From Acidobacteriota bacterium (GTDB lineage: Bacteria > Acidobacteriota > Vicinamibacteria > Marinacidobacterales > Marinacidobacteraceae), in NCBI GenBank assembly GCA_022826825.1, contig JAJDUD010000025.1, positions 1 to 61,389 of the forward strand: a stretch of 61,389 nucleotides of DNA. The letters are read 5' to 3'. Positions 52,523 to 61,136 of this stretch are shown here, one piece after another (position 1 is the first letter of the stretch; the number at the start of each line of letters is the position of its first letter). Position numbers and translations under genes: made by a program. Below the pieces are notes generated by a model that saw nothing but the letters and a program-made list of their open reading frames with translations, was not told the origin of the DNA and did no database searches.

Positions 52523-53956
52523 ATGTCCCAGCTCGATCAGAAACAGGTTCTGGAGATCCTCGCCCCGATCCGGAATCGCGAGTTCGGCGGCGAGAGCATC
52601 GTGGCGCTGGGCCAGGTCGCCGACATCCGCATCTGCCGGCCGATCGTCAGCGTCACGGTGACGCTCCCGAACGTCGGGAGTGAAGTTGGCGGCGAGATCC
52701 GGGACCAGGTGCGGGAGGCACTGCTCCGGCTGCCGGAGATCGAACGGGCGGAGGTGGCGATACGCACCCAAGTGAGTTCCTCGCCGACGTCCCGGGTGGG
52801 ACAGGACCCGGGCCCACCATCCGGAGTTCCCGGGCCGCGCGCTCCCATGCCGGATCCCACCAAGCCGGAGGGTGTCCAGAATGTGGTCGCCATCGCGTCC
52901 GGGAAGGGCGGCGTAGGGAAGAGCACGGTCTCCGCGAACCTCGCCGTCGCGCTGGCGGCGGATGGAGCGCGGGTGGGCCTTCTGGATGCCGACGTCTACG
53001 GGCCCTCGCAGACCACCATGTTCGGGATGGACGACCGTCCGGCGACCGACGAACATCGCCGGCTGATCCCGCTCGAGGCTCACGGAGTGCGGTTCATCTC
53101 CATGGGGATGCTCTCTTCCAAGGAGACTCCCGTCATCTGGCGCGGACCGATGGCCTCGCGGCTTGTCCAGCAGTTCTTTTCGGGAGTCGTCTGGGGAGAA
53201 CTGGACTACCTGCTGGTGGATCTCCCGCCGGGCACGGGGGACGTTCAGCTCACGATCGCCCAGACGGCCGCGCTCGCGGGAGCCGTCATCGTGACGACCC
53301 CCCAGGCGGTGGCCCGGACGATCGCCGAAAAGGGACTCCGGATGTTCCAGCCGGTGCGCGTTCCCGTGCTCGGGGTGATCGAGAACATGAGTTCGTTCGC
53401 CTGTCCGCACTGCGGGGAGCGCACCAACATTTTCTCCACTGGCGGTGGCGAGGAAGTCGCCGGAGACCTGGGCCTGCCCTTCCTGGGTGGGGTGCCGCTC
53501 GACCCGCGGGTGGTTCTCGCCGGAGACGAGGGCACGCCTACCGTCGTGCGCGATTCCGAGAGTCCCGCCGGCGTCGCCTATCGGGAGATTGCCCGCCGGG
53601 TCGCACTCGAGGTGGCGCGGTCCAACCAGGCCGAACGGGGCGGAGTCGCCGATTCGGTAACCGCGGAAAACGACGCGGTGGTGGTGCGCTGGCGCGACGG
53701 CTCGGAAGACCGTTTCGGGTTCGAATACCTGCGGAACCACTGCCCGTGCGCCACCTGCGTGGACGAATGGAGCGGGAAGCGCCGGTCGTTGACCCTGTTG
53801 CTGCCGACCAACTTCGCGCCCCGGAAGCTCGTTCCCGTAGGGAACTACGGCGTTCAGATCCACTGGAATGACGGCCACGAGACCGGGATCTACAGCCATC
53901 ACCTCCTGCGTCGGCTCGCGAAACAGCAAGAAGGCGCCCCAGCCCCGGTCGGTTAG
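52523..53956 (+). CDS. mrp: Mrp/ApbC Fe-S carrier ATPase fused to DUF971
   Basis: 477 residues in three parts. Residues about 5-85 are the MIP18/DUF59 domain. The deviant Walker A P-loop GKGGVGKS (127-134) begins the NTPase domain, which includes LDADVYGPSQ, VDLPPGTGD and the cluster-binding Cys294 and Cys297 (CPHC). From about residue 380 a DUF971 domain follows: VVVRWRDGSEDRFGFEYLRNHCPCATCVDE, then VGNYGVQIHWNDGHETGIY. It assembles or carries [4Fe-4S] clusters. The DUF971 tail adds a Cys-rich site (CPCATC). Divergent from the receptor pair. Confidence 0.93.
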   Translation: MSQLDQKQVLEILAPIRNREFGGESIVALGQVADIRICRPIVSVTVTLPNVGSEVGGEIRDQVREALLRLPEIERAEVAIRTQVSSSPTSRVGQDPGPPSGVPGPRAPMPDPTKPEGVQNVVAIASGKGGVGKSTVSANLAVALAADGARVGLLDADVYGPSQTTMFGMDDRPATDEHRRLIPLEAHGVRFISMGMLSSKETPVIWRGPMASRLVQQFFSGVVWGELDYLLVDLPPGTGDVQLTIAQTAALAGAVIVTTPQAVARTIAEKGLRMFQPVRVPVLGVIENMSSFACPHCGERTNIFSTGGGEEVAGDLGLPFLGGVPLDPRVVLAGDEGTPTVVRDSESPAGVAYREIARRVALEVARSNQAERGGVADSVTAENDAVVVRWRDGSEDRFGFEYLRNHCPCATCVDEWSGKRRSLTLLLPTNFAPRKLVPVGNYGVQIHWNDGHETGIYSHHLLRRLAKQQEGAPAPVG

Positions 53957-54008
53957 CTCCGCCGGTGAGGGTGAGCGGCGTAGCGTCACGGCCCGGCAGG
54001 CGATGATT

Positions 54009-54025
54009 GCCCGCCTGCGGCGGGC
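54009..54025. terminator. Hairpin between convergent mrp and rel genes
   Basis: A perfect 7-base stem, GCCCGCC/GGCGGGC, with a 3-base loop, in the gap between the converging mrp and RelA/SpoT genes. No T-run. Confidence 0.45.
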
Positions 54026-54071
54026 GGTGCCGGTTTCAGGGGCCCCACCGGGAGAACTGCCCGGCGTTCCC

Positions 54072-56243
54072 CTACCGAGTCGGGGATCCGCGCTGGACCT
54101 CGATCACGCCCGGGACCGTCTGGAGCAGACGGGAGATGGCCCCGACCTCCTTGGCGTTTTCCACCGCAACGGTCACGTAGATGTCGCCGCGTTCCGCATC
54201 GTCGGCGGTGCCCTCGAACGCCCGGATGTCGGTGTCGGCTTCGGCAATGATCTTGGTGATGTCCGCGAGCATCCCCTTGCGGTTCTCGACGCGCACCAGG
54301 AAGCCGGCGTCATAACGCGTTCCGGTGGTCGACTTCCAGGACACGTCGACCTGGCGTTCCGGGTCCCGCGCAAGGTCCGCGAGGTGGCGGCACTTGGCCG
54401 CGTGGACCGCGACGCCCTTCCCCTTCGTGATGTAGCCGGCGATCGCTTCGCCCGGTAGCGGAGAACAGCACCGGGCGCGGTGCACCAGGATGTCGTTCTG
54501 GCCACTCACCAGAATCTGCCCCGGATCACGCCCGATGATGCGTCGGACGGCGCCCGCGAACCCCGACTCCGAAGCCGGTTCCTTCTCGGGTGCTTGCTTG
54601 AGCTGGTCCGCGGGGACGGCGTCGGCCAGGGCGCGGGCAGCGGATACCTTGCCGTAGCCGATCGCGGCGAAGAGGTCGTCCAGGTTCGGAGCTCCGTGGC
54701 GCTTCATCGCGTCGGCGAGCCCCGGAGCGGAACGGACCCGCCGCAGGCTCAAACCGTGGGATCGTGCTTCCTTCTCCAGTAGCTTCCGGCCGATCTCGAT
54801 GCTTTCCCGCTTGGCCTCGGCGTTCAGCCGCGCCCGGATCTTGCTCTTTGCGCGGTTCGTGCGTGCGATCTTGAGCCAATCCTCGCTCGGCAGGTGGTTC
54901 TTGCGGGTGAGGATCTCGCAGATGTCGCCGTTGCGGAGCTGGTACCGGAGCGGGGCCATGGCCCCGTTGACCCGCGCTCCGATGCAGCCGTGCCCGACTT
55001 CCGTGTGGATGGCGTAGGCGAAATCGATGGGTGTCGCTCCCCGGGGAAGCGACTTGACCTCCCCGCGCGGGGTGAAGCAGTGCACCTCGTCGGGATAGAG
55101 GTCGATCTTCAGGCTGCTCAGGAACTCGTGGGGATCCTTGACTTCCTTTTGCCACTCGAGCACCTGGCGCAGCCAGGCGAAGCGCTTGATGTCCTGTTCT
55201 CCGTAGCTGCCGGAAGACTTGTAGCTCCAGTGGGCGGCGATGCCCTCTTCGGCCACCCGGTGCATGTCCGTGGTGCGGATCTGGACTTCGAAATGCGTCC
55301 CCGACTCGGTCATCAGGCTCGTATGGAGGGACTGGTAGCCGTTGACGCGCGGCATCGCGATGAAGTCCTTGATCCGCCCCGGGATGGGCTTCCAGACGTT
55401 GTGAATGACTCCCAGCGCCGTGTAGCAGTGGGGCACCGTGTCGGTCACCAGCCGCAGCGCGATGAAGTCGTACATCTGGTCGAGCTCGATCTGCTGCCGA
55501 TGCATCTTGCGATAGATGGAGTAGATGCTCTTGGTGCGTCCCGACAATTCGCCCGGGATTTCCTCCGCCTGCAGCTCGCGTTTCAGCGTCCGGCTGAGAT
55601 CACGAATGAAGTCCTCGGCCCACCGCTTCTTGGCCTTGACCCGAGCGTCGAGGACCTTGTAGGTCTGGGGCTCGAGATGACGAAGCGCCAGATCCTGGAG
55701 CTCGGCCTCGATGCGCCCGATTCCAAGCCGCCCCGCGATCGGGGCGTAGACGTCCAGGGTCTCGGTGGCGATCCGCTGCCTCTTCTCTTCCCGGAGAAAG
55801 TCGAGCGTCCGCATGTTGTGCAGCCGATCGGCGAGCTTGATCAGGATGACCCTGGTGTCGTCGGTCATCGCGATGACCATCTTGCGCACGTTCTCCGCCT
55901 GATTGGCTTCCGCGGAACTGAATTCCACGCGGCTCAGCTTGGTGAGACCGTCGATCACCCGGCTCACATCCCGGCCGAAGCGGCGCTCCAGGTCTTCGTT
56001 CGTGACCTTGGTGTCCTCGACCACGTCGTGGAGGAGGCCGCAAGCCACGGAGACGATGTCGAGCTTCAGGTCCGCGAGAATCCCGGCTACCTCGAGCGGG
56101 TGATTCAGATAGGGCTCGCCCGAGAGACGGACCTGCCCCTGATGCGCCTGGGCGGCTACCACGTAGGCCGCGCGGAGCAGATCGAAATCGGCGTCGGGTT
56201 GGTACGCCCTGACCCGGTCGCGAATCGTCTCGAACCGAATCAT
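54072..56243 (-). CDS. Bifunctional (p)ppGpp synthetase/hydrolase (RelA/SpoT)
   Basis: 723 residues with all domains of a long Rel: HD hydrolase (YLNHPLEVAGILADLKL, GLLHDVVEDT), synthetase (RTKSIYSIYRKM, DQMYDFIALRLV, NGYQSLHTSLM), TGS (HCFTPRGEVKSLPRGATPIDFAYAIHT), a Cys-containing helical/CC region (ARCCSPLPGEAIAGYITKGKG) and a C-terminal ACT domain. It makes and degrades the stringent-response alarmone. HD residues are intact, so hydrolase activity is expected. It starts at ATG 56243 after a purine-rich GGGAGGCAGG tract. A strong hairpin separates it from the upstream TPR gene. Confidence 0.96.
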   Translation of the reverse strand: MIRFETIRDRVRAYQPDADFDLLRAAYVVAAQAHQGQVRLSGEPYLNHPLEVAGILADLKLDIVSVACGLLHDVVEDTKVTNEDLERRFGRDVSRVIDGLTKLSRVEFSSAEANQAENVRKMVIAMTDDTRVILIKLADRLHNMRTLDFLREEKRQRIATETLDVYAPIAGRLGIGRIEAELQDLALRHLEPQTYKVLDARVKAKKRWAEDFIRDLSRTLKRELQAEEIPGELSGRTKSIYSIYRKMHRQQIELDQMYDFIALRLVTDTVPHCYTALGVIHNVWKPIPGRIKDFIAMPRVNGYQSLHTSLMTESGTHFEVQIRTTDMHRVAEEGIAAHWSYKSSGSYGEQDIKRFAWLRQVLEWQKEVKDPHEFLSSLKIDLYPDEVHCFTPRGEVKSLPRGATPIDFAYAIHTEVGHGCIGARVNGAMAPLRYQLRNGDICEILTRKNHLPSEDWLKIARTNRAKSKIRARLNAEAKRESIEIGRKLLEKEARSHGLSLRRVRSAPGLADAMKRHGAPNLDDLFAAIGYGKVSAARALADAVPADQLKQAPEKEPASESGFAGAVRRIIGRDPGQILVSGQNDILVHRARCCSPLPGEAIAGYITKGKGVAVHAAKCRHLADLARDPERQVDVSWKSTTGTRYDAGFLVRVENRKGMLADITKIIAEADTDIRAFEGTADDAERGDIYVTVAVENAKEVGAISRLLQTVPGVIEVQRGSPTR

Positions 56244-56328
56244 CGCTCGCCTGCCTCCCGCTCTACCCTGTTTCCCGTCCTACCCTAGCAGTTGAGTCCA
56301 CTCCGAGGCGTGGCCCGGGACCGGCAGC

Positions 56329-56371
56329 AAGAAACCCCGCCGGCCGCGGCCGAAGCGCGCGGCCGACGGGG
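56329..56371 (-). terminator. Intrinsic terminator after the TPR gene
   Basis: On the minus strand a long GC-rich stem (CCCCGTCGGCCGCG with GCCGGCGGGG) and a short loop is followed by TTTCTT. It lies just downstream of the TPR gene stop and before the rel gene, so the Ton-system transcript probably ends here. Confidence 0.7.
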
Positions 56372-56407
56372 CCTGATTTCCTGATCTTCCCGGGGAAGTG
56401 CGCTTGT

Positions 56408-57499
56408 CTACCGTTCCTGGGCAGCTTCCGCAGCGGCGGCGGCCGCGGCGGCCGCTTCCTGCTCCATCCGGTCTCGGATAGCAATCGCCCGATTCCGGTA
56501 CTCGTCGGCTTCGGCGGTCAGGGCGGACGCGTTTCGCGGATCCACCTTCGCCAGTTCCCGCAGGAGCAGGTTCTTGTAGACGAGGGCGTCCACGTATTCG
56601 TCGTTCCGGACCAGCGCCTCGTCGAGCTGCACCAGCCCCAGATCGATGAACTCGCGGCGCTGCCGCTCGTTCAGGTCGGGGTCCCGATAGACCTTGTCCC
56701 AGTAGTAGGTCGCGATCAGGTAGTACCCCTCCGGATTGTCGGGGTTCACGTCCCGGGCCTGTTCGAGCCACTCCATCGTCTCGTCGAAACGGCCGTACTT
56801 GTTGAACAGGTTGGCGACCTGCCGGTACGCGATCGGGTCGTCCGGATTCATCTCCACGGGAACCTTGTAGGCCTCGATGGCTTTCTCGAAGAGCGGGTTC
56901 ACCTCGGGATCGTGGAACCGCTCGTACACGTCGGCCAGGCCGTAGTAGAGCTCCGGAGTGCCCGGGTTCATTTCGATCAGACGATTGAAGTAGTACTCCG
57001 CCCCTTCGAGATCGTCGAGGTGGTCGCGGTGGATGCCGGCGAGCTGTTCCGACGCGTAGCGTTCGTAGAGCTGGATACCGTCTCTTGACGCTTGGTCCAG
57101 GCTCGGGTCCGCCAGCGCCTCTTCGACGACGGCGATGGTGTCCTCGTAACCGTCGAGTGCGTTGTCGAGGTATTCCTCGTTCTGCGGGTCATCGAAGGTC
57201 GTCGGGCTGTACAGCAGGTGGTTGCTGCTGGCGCTGAAGAAATGCAACGTCGTCTGGATGAGGGCGTTGTCCTCGGGAGCGTTCTCGGTTGCTTCCTGGT
57301 AGTACCGGATCGCATCCTCGTACTCCCTCCGACCGTAGGCCTCGTTCGCCTTGCCGAAGGCCCGCATGGCCTGCAGCATGTCGATGTAGTTGGGGAGACC
57401 CCCGCGAAGAGGGGGAAGGGGCGAGATGAACAATCCGATGAAGAGCACCAAAACGACGCCCACCGAAATGAGGACGGTCTGTTTCTTAGTTAGTGCCAC
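56408..57499 (-). CDS. Membrane-anchored TPR protein
   Basis: 363 residues. One membrane helix near the N-terminus (TVLISVGVVLVLFIGLFI) is followed by about six to seven tetratricopeptide repeats (AFGKANEAYGRREYEDAIRYYQEATENAPEDN, YFNRLIEMNPGTPELYYGLADVYERF, WLEQARDVNPDNPEGYYLIATYYW). The C-terminus is a run of about nine alanines. It is 30 bases after exbD2, in the same operon as the Ton genes. Such TPR proteins often accompany ExbBD clusters and may organise the inner-membrane complex, but the role is not shown. Confidence 0.88.
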   Translation of the reverse strand: MALTKKQTVLISVGVVLVLFIGLFISPLPPLRGGLPNYIDMLQAMRAFGKANEAYGRREYEDAIRYYQEATENAPEDNALIQTTLHFFSASSNHLLYSPTTFDDPQNEEYLDNALDGYEDTIAVVEEALADPSLDQASRDGIQLYERYASEQLAGIHRDHLDDLEGAEYYFNRLIEMNPGTPELYYGLADVYERFHDPEVNPLFEKAIEAYKVPVEMNPDDPIAYRQVANLFNKYGRFDETMEWLEQARDVNPDNPEGYYLIATYYWDKVYRDPDLNERQRREFIDLGLVQLDEALVRNDEYVDALVYKNLLLRELAKVDPRNASALTAEADEYRNRAIAIRDRMEQEAAAAAAAAAEAAQER

Positions 57500-57529
57500 T
57501 GTGTGTGATCTCCTTGCCTGCGCGAGCGG

Positions 57530-57934
57530 CTATTGGGCAACGATCCCGACGCGCTCGACGCCGTTCCCCTTCACGATGTCCAGGACGGAAACTACCTGTC
57601 CGTAGCTCAGGAAGGGATCGGCTTTGAGAAAGATCGTCTTGTCGGCGCGGGTCTCGAAGATGTCGCGGACACGCAGGGGGAGCTCCTCCGGCTCGACGAC
57701 CTGCTTGTTGATGGTCACCTGTCCGGACGAGTCGATGCTCAGCACCAACTGGTTCGGATCCGGTTCGGCGTCAATGACCTGGTCCTGGTTGTCCGGCATT
57801 TCCACGTCGTGTCCCTGCTGGGTCAGCGGGGTGACGACCATGAAGATGATGAGGAGCACCAGAAGCACATCAATGAGCGGTGTGATGTTGATGTCGGAAG
57901 TGACTCCGCCGGAGGCGAATCCTGCCATTCCCAT
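57530..57934 (-). CDS. exbD: ExbD/TolR-family biopolymer transport protein (second copy)
   Basis: 134 residues. A short cytoplasmic start, then the single helix SDINITPLIDVLLVLLIIFMVVTP with the proton-path Asp in the NITPLIDV motif, and a periplasmic domain ending YGQVVSVLDIVKGNGVERVGIVAQ. It works with ExbB to drive TonB with the proton gradient. It is the downstream of two exbD genes in the cluster and differs mainly in the periplasmic part. Confidence 0.95.
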   Translation of the reverse strand: MGMAGFASGGVTSDINITPLIDVLLVLLIIFMVVTPLTQQGHDVEMPDNQDQVIDAEPDPNQLVLSIDSSGQVTINKQVVEPEELPLRVRDIFETRADKTIFLKADPFLSYGQVVSVLDIVKGNGVERVGIVAQ

Positions 57935-57971
57935 GATGGTTTCTCCTGGGTGTCAGCCCTTTTGGAGGTTG

Positions 57972-58382
57972 CTACTCGGCCCGTTCGGTGATGAGGCCGA
58001 TCTCGTCGGCTCCGCCGTCACGGCACAGCGACATGAGGCCGAGCACTTCGTGGTACGGAAGCCGTTCGTCCGCCTTCAGGTAGAGGATCTTGTCCGTCTT
58101 GCCCGCGAACTTCTCGACCAGGAGGTTCGGCAGTTCCTGCCTGGGGACGGAGATGAGGTCGAGATAGATCGCCCCGTCCTCGCGGATCGCGACGTTCACG
58201 ACATCGTCGCTGTCGGCGTGATCGATGCCGTAGTCGGCTACCGGCAACTTGACGTCCACTCCCTTCTGCAGAAGCGGCGTCACAACCATGAAGATGATGA
58301 GCAACACCAGCATGACGTCCGCGAGGGGGGTCACGTTGATGTTGGCGTTTACGTCCTTGCTACCAAGACCTGACATTCCCAT
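57972..58382 (-). CDS. exbD: ExbD/TolR-family biopolymer transport protein (first copy)
   Basis: 136 residues. The membrane helix with the NVTPLADVMLVLLIIFMVV motif retains the key Asp. AAGGAG lies before the ATG. Two exbD genes in a row suggest a mixed ExbD dimer in the ExbB pore, or one serving a Tol-like role. It is 144 bases after exbB. Confidence 0.95.
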   Translation of the reverse strand: MGMSGLGSKDVNANINVTPLADVMLVLLIIFMVVTPLLQKGVDVKLPVADYGIDHADSDDVVNVAIREDGAIYLDLISVPRQELPNLLVEKFAGKTDKILYLKADERLPYHEVLGLMSLCRDGGADEIGLITERAE

Positions 58383-58526
58383 GATGCGTTACTCCTTGGT
58401 TTCCCGGTCCGCCACCGCTCCGGGCGGCGGCGCAGTGGGGCCCGCCGGCGCGATTGCCCCGAAGCCGGAAGAGGCCCTGGGGTGGCGCCAGCGGGGCATT
58501 GAAGGGGGAACTCCGGCGAAGCCGCG

Positions 58527-59195
58527 TTAGCGGCGCGCCATGAAGTCGATGAGCTCGGAGGCGCCGTTGTCCATCTCGACCCCGAAGCCGTCCGCCCGGT
58601 TCGTGAGGTAGTTGAAGGCCCACACGGCCGGGATGGCGACGAAGAGTCCGAGCGCGGTGGCGATCAGCGCCTCCGCGATTCCGGCCGATACCGCGCCGAT
58701 TCCACCGGATCCGGTCAGCGCCATGCCGCGGAACGCGGTGATGATGCCGAGCACGGTTCCCAGAAGGCCCACGAAGGGAGCGGTGGCGCCGATCGTCGCG
58801 AGCCCGGAGAGGTTCCGGCGCAGGTCCATCATGCCGATCGCGGTGGCTCGCTGGATGGCCCGGTGGGCCGCTTCCATCGTGACGTCCTTGTCCCCGCTAC
58901 CTTCCTCGGTCTGGAACTGGATCTCCTGAAGTCCAGCCAGCAGCACTTTGGCGAGGTGGCTGTTCTTGACATCCTTGTCCTTGCTCACCTTGATGGCCGC
59001 TTCGATGTTGCCGGCCTTGAGCTCCTTGGCGATGCGCACGGAGTAGCCGCGCGACTGGCCCTTCGCCTTCTGGTAGGTCAGCCACCGCTCGATCATCACC
59101 GAGAGAGAGTAGATCGACATGATGACCATCACGCCGTTGATGAGCTTTGCAGCCGGCCCCATGTGGGACCAGATCTCAAGCAAGTCAAAAGACAT
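58527..59195 (-). CDS. exbB: ExbB/TolQ/MotA-family proton channel
   Basis: 222 residues with three predicted helices: the first near residues 15-35 (INGVMVIMSIYSLSVMIERW), a long cytoplasmic loop, and the two closely spaced C-terminal helices that carry the channel (FVGLLGTVLGIITAFRGMA and IAEALIATALGLFVAIPAVWAFNYL). Thr residues of the proton path are in the expected GT and TALG places. AGGAGG precedes the ATG. It forms a pentamer around ExbD and energises TonB. Confidence 0.95.
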   Translation of the reverse strand: MSFDLLEIWSHMGPAAKLINGVMVIMSIYSLSVMIERWLTYQKAKGQSRGYSVRIAKELKAGNIEAAIKVSKDKDVKNSHLAKVLLAGLQEIQFQTEEGSGDKDVTMEAAHRAIQRATAIGMMDLRRNLSGLATIGATAPFVGLLGTVLGIITAFRGMALTGSGGIGAVSAGIAEALIATALGLFVAIPAVWAFNYLTNRADGFGVEMDNGASELIDFMARR

Positions 59196-59388
59196 TCCGT
59201 TCGTCCTCCTGGGATCTAGGAAAAAAGCGTTTGGCTTCTCCTGCCCGGGACCGGACTGAGGATCGGTACGAGTCGGATCGCTGGGATCCGGTCAATCCGC
59301 ATCGTGGGCAGGGCGAAATCAGCCTTGATGAAACTGGGTGGTCTGGACTGGAAAACCGGGCTTCCGGGGTAGTCGTTCCGGATCGGCG

Positions 59389-60099
59389 TCAGCCAAGGTT
59401 GAAGGTTACCGTCACGGTCATGACGATGGGAACCGGCACGCCGTTGAGCAGAGTGGGTTGGTACCTCCACTGCCGCACGGCGTCCATCGCCGCCTGGTCG
59501 AGCAGGGGAATCGAGCGAAGCACCGAGATGTTCGTCACGTTGCCGGACGGGTCGATGATGGCCTCGAGGATCACCACTCCCGAGACCCGGGCCTGTTTGG
59601 CGATTTCCGGATAGATGGGCTGCACGTAGACCGTGCGGGTCGGCTCCCGGATTTCTCCGCCGACGCGGACCGGAGCGGCCTTGGGCGGCGGGGGCGGGGG
59701 GCCCGAAGGCAGGCCGCCGACGATACCGCCGATGATCCCGCCGGGAACTCCACCCTCGACGCCGCCGGGAACTCCGAAGTCCACCCCGGCGTCACCGAGG
59801 TCGTCCGGAATGTCCACCGGCGCCACGAACTGCGGAGTCGTGTTGAGAACCGGCTTCGGTGCGGCCCGGCGCCTCGCCTTCGGTGGCGGCGGCGGTGGCG
59901 GCGGTGGCGGCGGCGGTGGCGCCGCGGCCATGAAGGTCATGATGCCTTCCGGAGTGGGGAGTTGGACGGCGAGGATCGGAATGACGATGAACGCCACCAC
60001 GGCGCCGCCCTGAAGCAGAAACGAGAAGGCGAAACTGCCGAGGGAACGTCCGAGGTTTTGATCACGTCCCGCCAGTTTGAAATTTGGCTCTCTTGACAC
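59389..60099 (-). CDS. tonB: TonB-family energy transducer 1
   Basis: 236 residues from GTG 60099, which has AAAAGGAGCC about 7 bases upstream. A membrane helix (FAFSFLLQGGAVVAFIVIPILAV) is followed by a run of 13 prolines, an Arg/Lys patch (KARRRAAPKP), and a Gly/Pro linker with repeated PGG units (about residues 140-175). The C-terminal TonB domain is complete: PIYPEIAKQARVSGVVILEAIIDPSGNVTNISVLRSIPLLDQAAMDAVRQWRYQP. It passes force from ExbBD to receptors. The frame extends upstream, but no conserved sequence is there. It is 193 bases before exbB. Confidence 0.92.
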   Translation of the reverse strand: MSREPNFKLAGRDQNLGRSLGSFAFSFLLQGGAVVAFIVIPILAVQLPTPEGIMTFMAAAPPPPPPPPPPPPPKARRRAAPKPVLNTTPQFVAPVDIPDDLGDAGVDFGVPGGVEGGVPGGIIGGIVGGLPSGPPPPPPKAAPVRVGGEIREPTRTVYVQPIYPEIAKQARVSGVVILEAIIDPSGNVTNISVLRSIPLLDQAAMDAVRQWRYQPTLLNGVPVPIVMTVTVTFNLG

Positions 60100-60336
60100 G
60101 CTAGGCTCCTTTTCCCCGGGTCCGGCCCGTCGTCCGAAGCCGAGAACAACCCGGATAGCCGCCGTTTCAGGGGCCGCGACGAGCGGCGGACGACTGGCCA
60201 GGCTGCCTGGGGAAGGTGGGGAAACTAGCACTCAGTGCCCCGGCATGTCAACCGAGAACAGTCACCGTCACGGGCCGCAGCGAAGGGCCGCCGCCTGGTC
60301 CCGGGGATGACCTTCCCCCTGCCGGATTTGCCCGGT

Positions 60337-61062
60337 TCAGCGGAGCGAGAAGCGAACCACCAGATTGCTGAGCGAGGCCACCGGCCGGCCGTTCCGCCGG
60401 GCCGGGCGGAACCGCCACTCCGACTCCACGACCCGAATGGCTTCCGCATCCAGTCCGGGGACGGAGCGGAGAATCCGCAAGACATCGACCGTTCCGCGCT
60501 CCGTGATCAGGGCTCGCAGGACAACGCGCCCGCGGACGCCGTCCCGGAGCGCCTGCTTGGGGAAGCGGGGACGCGGCATGGAAAGCGCCGCGGGGGGTTC
60601 GTCCGGGGGAGGGAGCACGGGATCGGCCGCTTCCCGGAGGCCGCCGATCTGCCCGCCCTGAACCCCACCGGGAATCCCACCGACCACGCCGGCCGGTTCC
60701 CCGAATTCCAGCCCCTCCCAGAATCCGTCCGGAATGCCGTGTTCGGACCCGAACGACGATGGGATCTCCACCGCTTCGAGCACTTCCACGAGATCGGTGC
60801 GCGCGAAGAGGGGAGCGAGCCTCGCGGCCGTATCGCGGACCGTCGCTCCGGCATGCTCGGGTTCGGGTTCCGCCGCGGGATCCCCCAGGCGGAGCGCCGC
60901 CGCGGGGGGCGCGAAGAGGTGGACCCGGTACGCCTCGAAGGCAGGCAGCTGGTCGCTCCGCACCTCGAAGGAGGGATGGAGCAGCAGCACCAGCAGTGCG
61001 CCGTGCAGCGTTACTCCGAGCGGCAGGGAAATGCCGAAGCCGGGCGACGGCGAGTGCGGCAT
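60337..61062 (-). CDS. TonB-family energy transducer 2
   Basis: 241 residues from ATG 61062: a short N-terminus, one membrane helix (ISLPLGVTLHGALLVLLLH), a linker with PGGVQGG units similar to TonB 1, and a C-terminal TonB fold (RPRFPKQALRDGVRGRVVLRALITERGTVDVLRILRSVPGLDAEAIRVVESEWRFRPARRNG). The proline stretch of TonB 1 is absent, so the periplasmic reach is shorter. It is upstream of tonB 1 in the same direction. The frame is open back into the repeat at 61.1 kb, but that part looks non-coding, so the start is uncertain. Confidence 0.85.
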   Translation of the reverse strand: MPHSPSPGFGISLPLGVTLHGALLVLLLHPSFEVRSDQLPAFEAYRVHLFAPPAAALRLGDPAAEPEPEHAGATVRDTAARLAPLFARTDLVEVLEAVEIPSSFGSEHGIPDGFWEGLEFGEPAGVVGGIPGGVQGGQIGGLREAADPVLPPPDEPPAALSMPRPRFPKQALRDGVRGRVVLRALITERGTVDVLRILRSVPGLDAEAIRVVESEWRFRPARRNGRPVASLSNLVVRFSLR

Positions 61063-61136
61063 CCCAAGGCCGATCCGGGTCCTTTCCCCAGGGCGTCCAG
61101 ACGGCACTTGCCACGAACCTCGCTCGGCGAGTCTAG

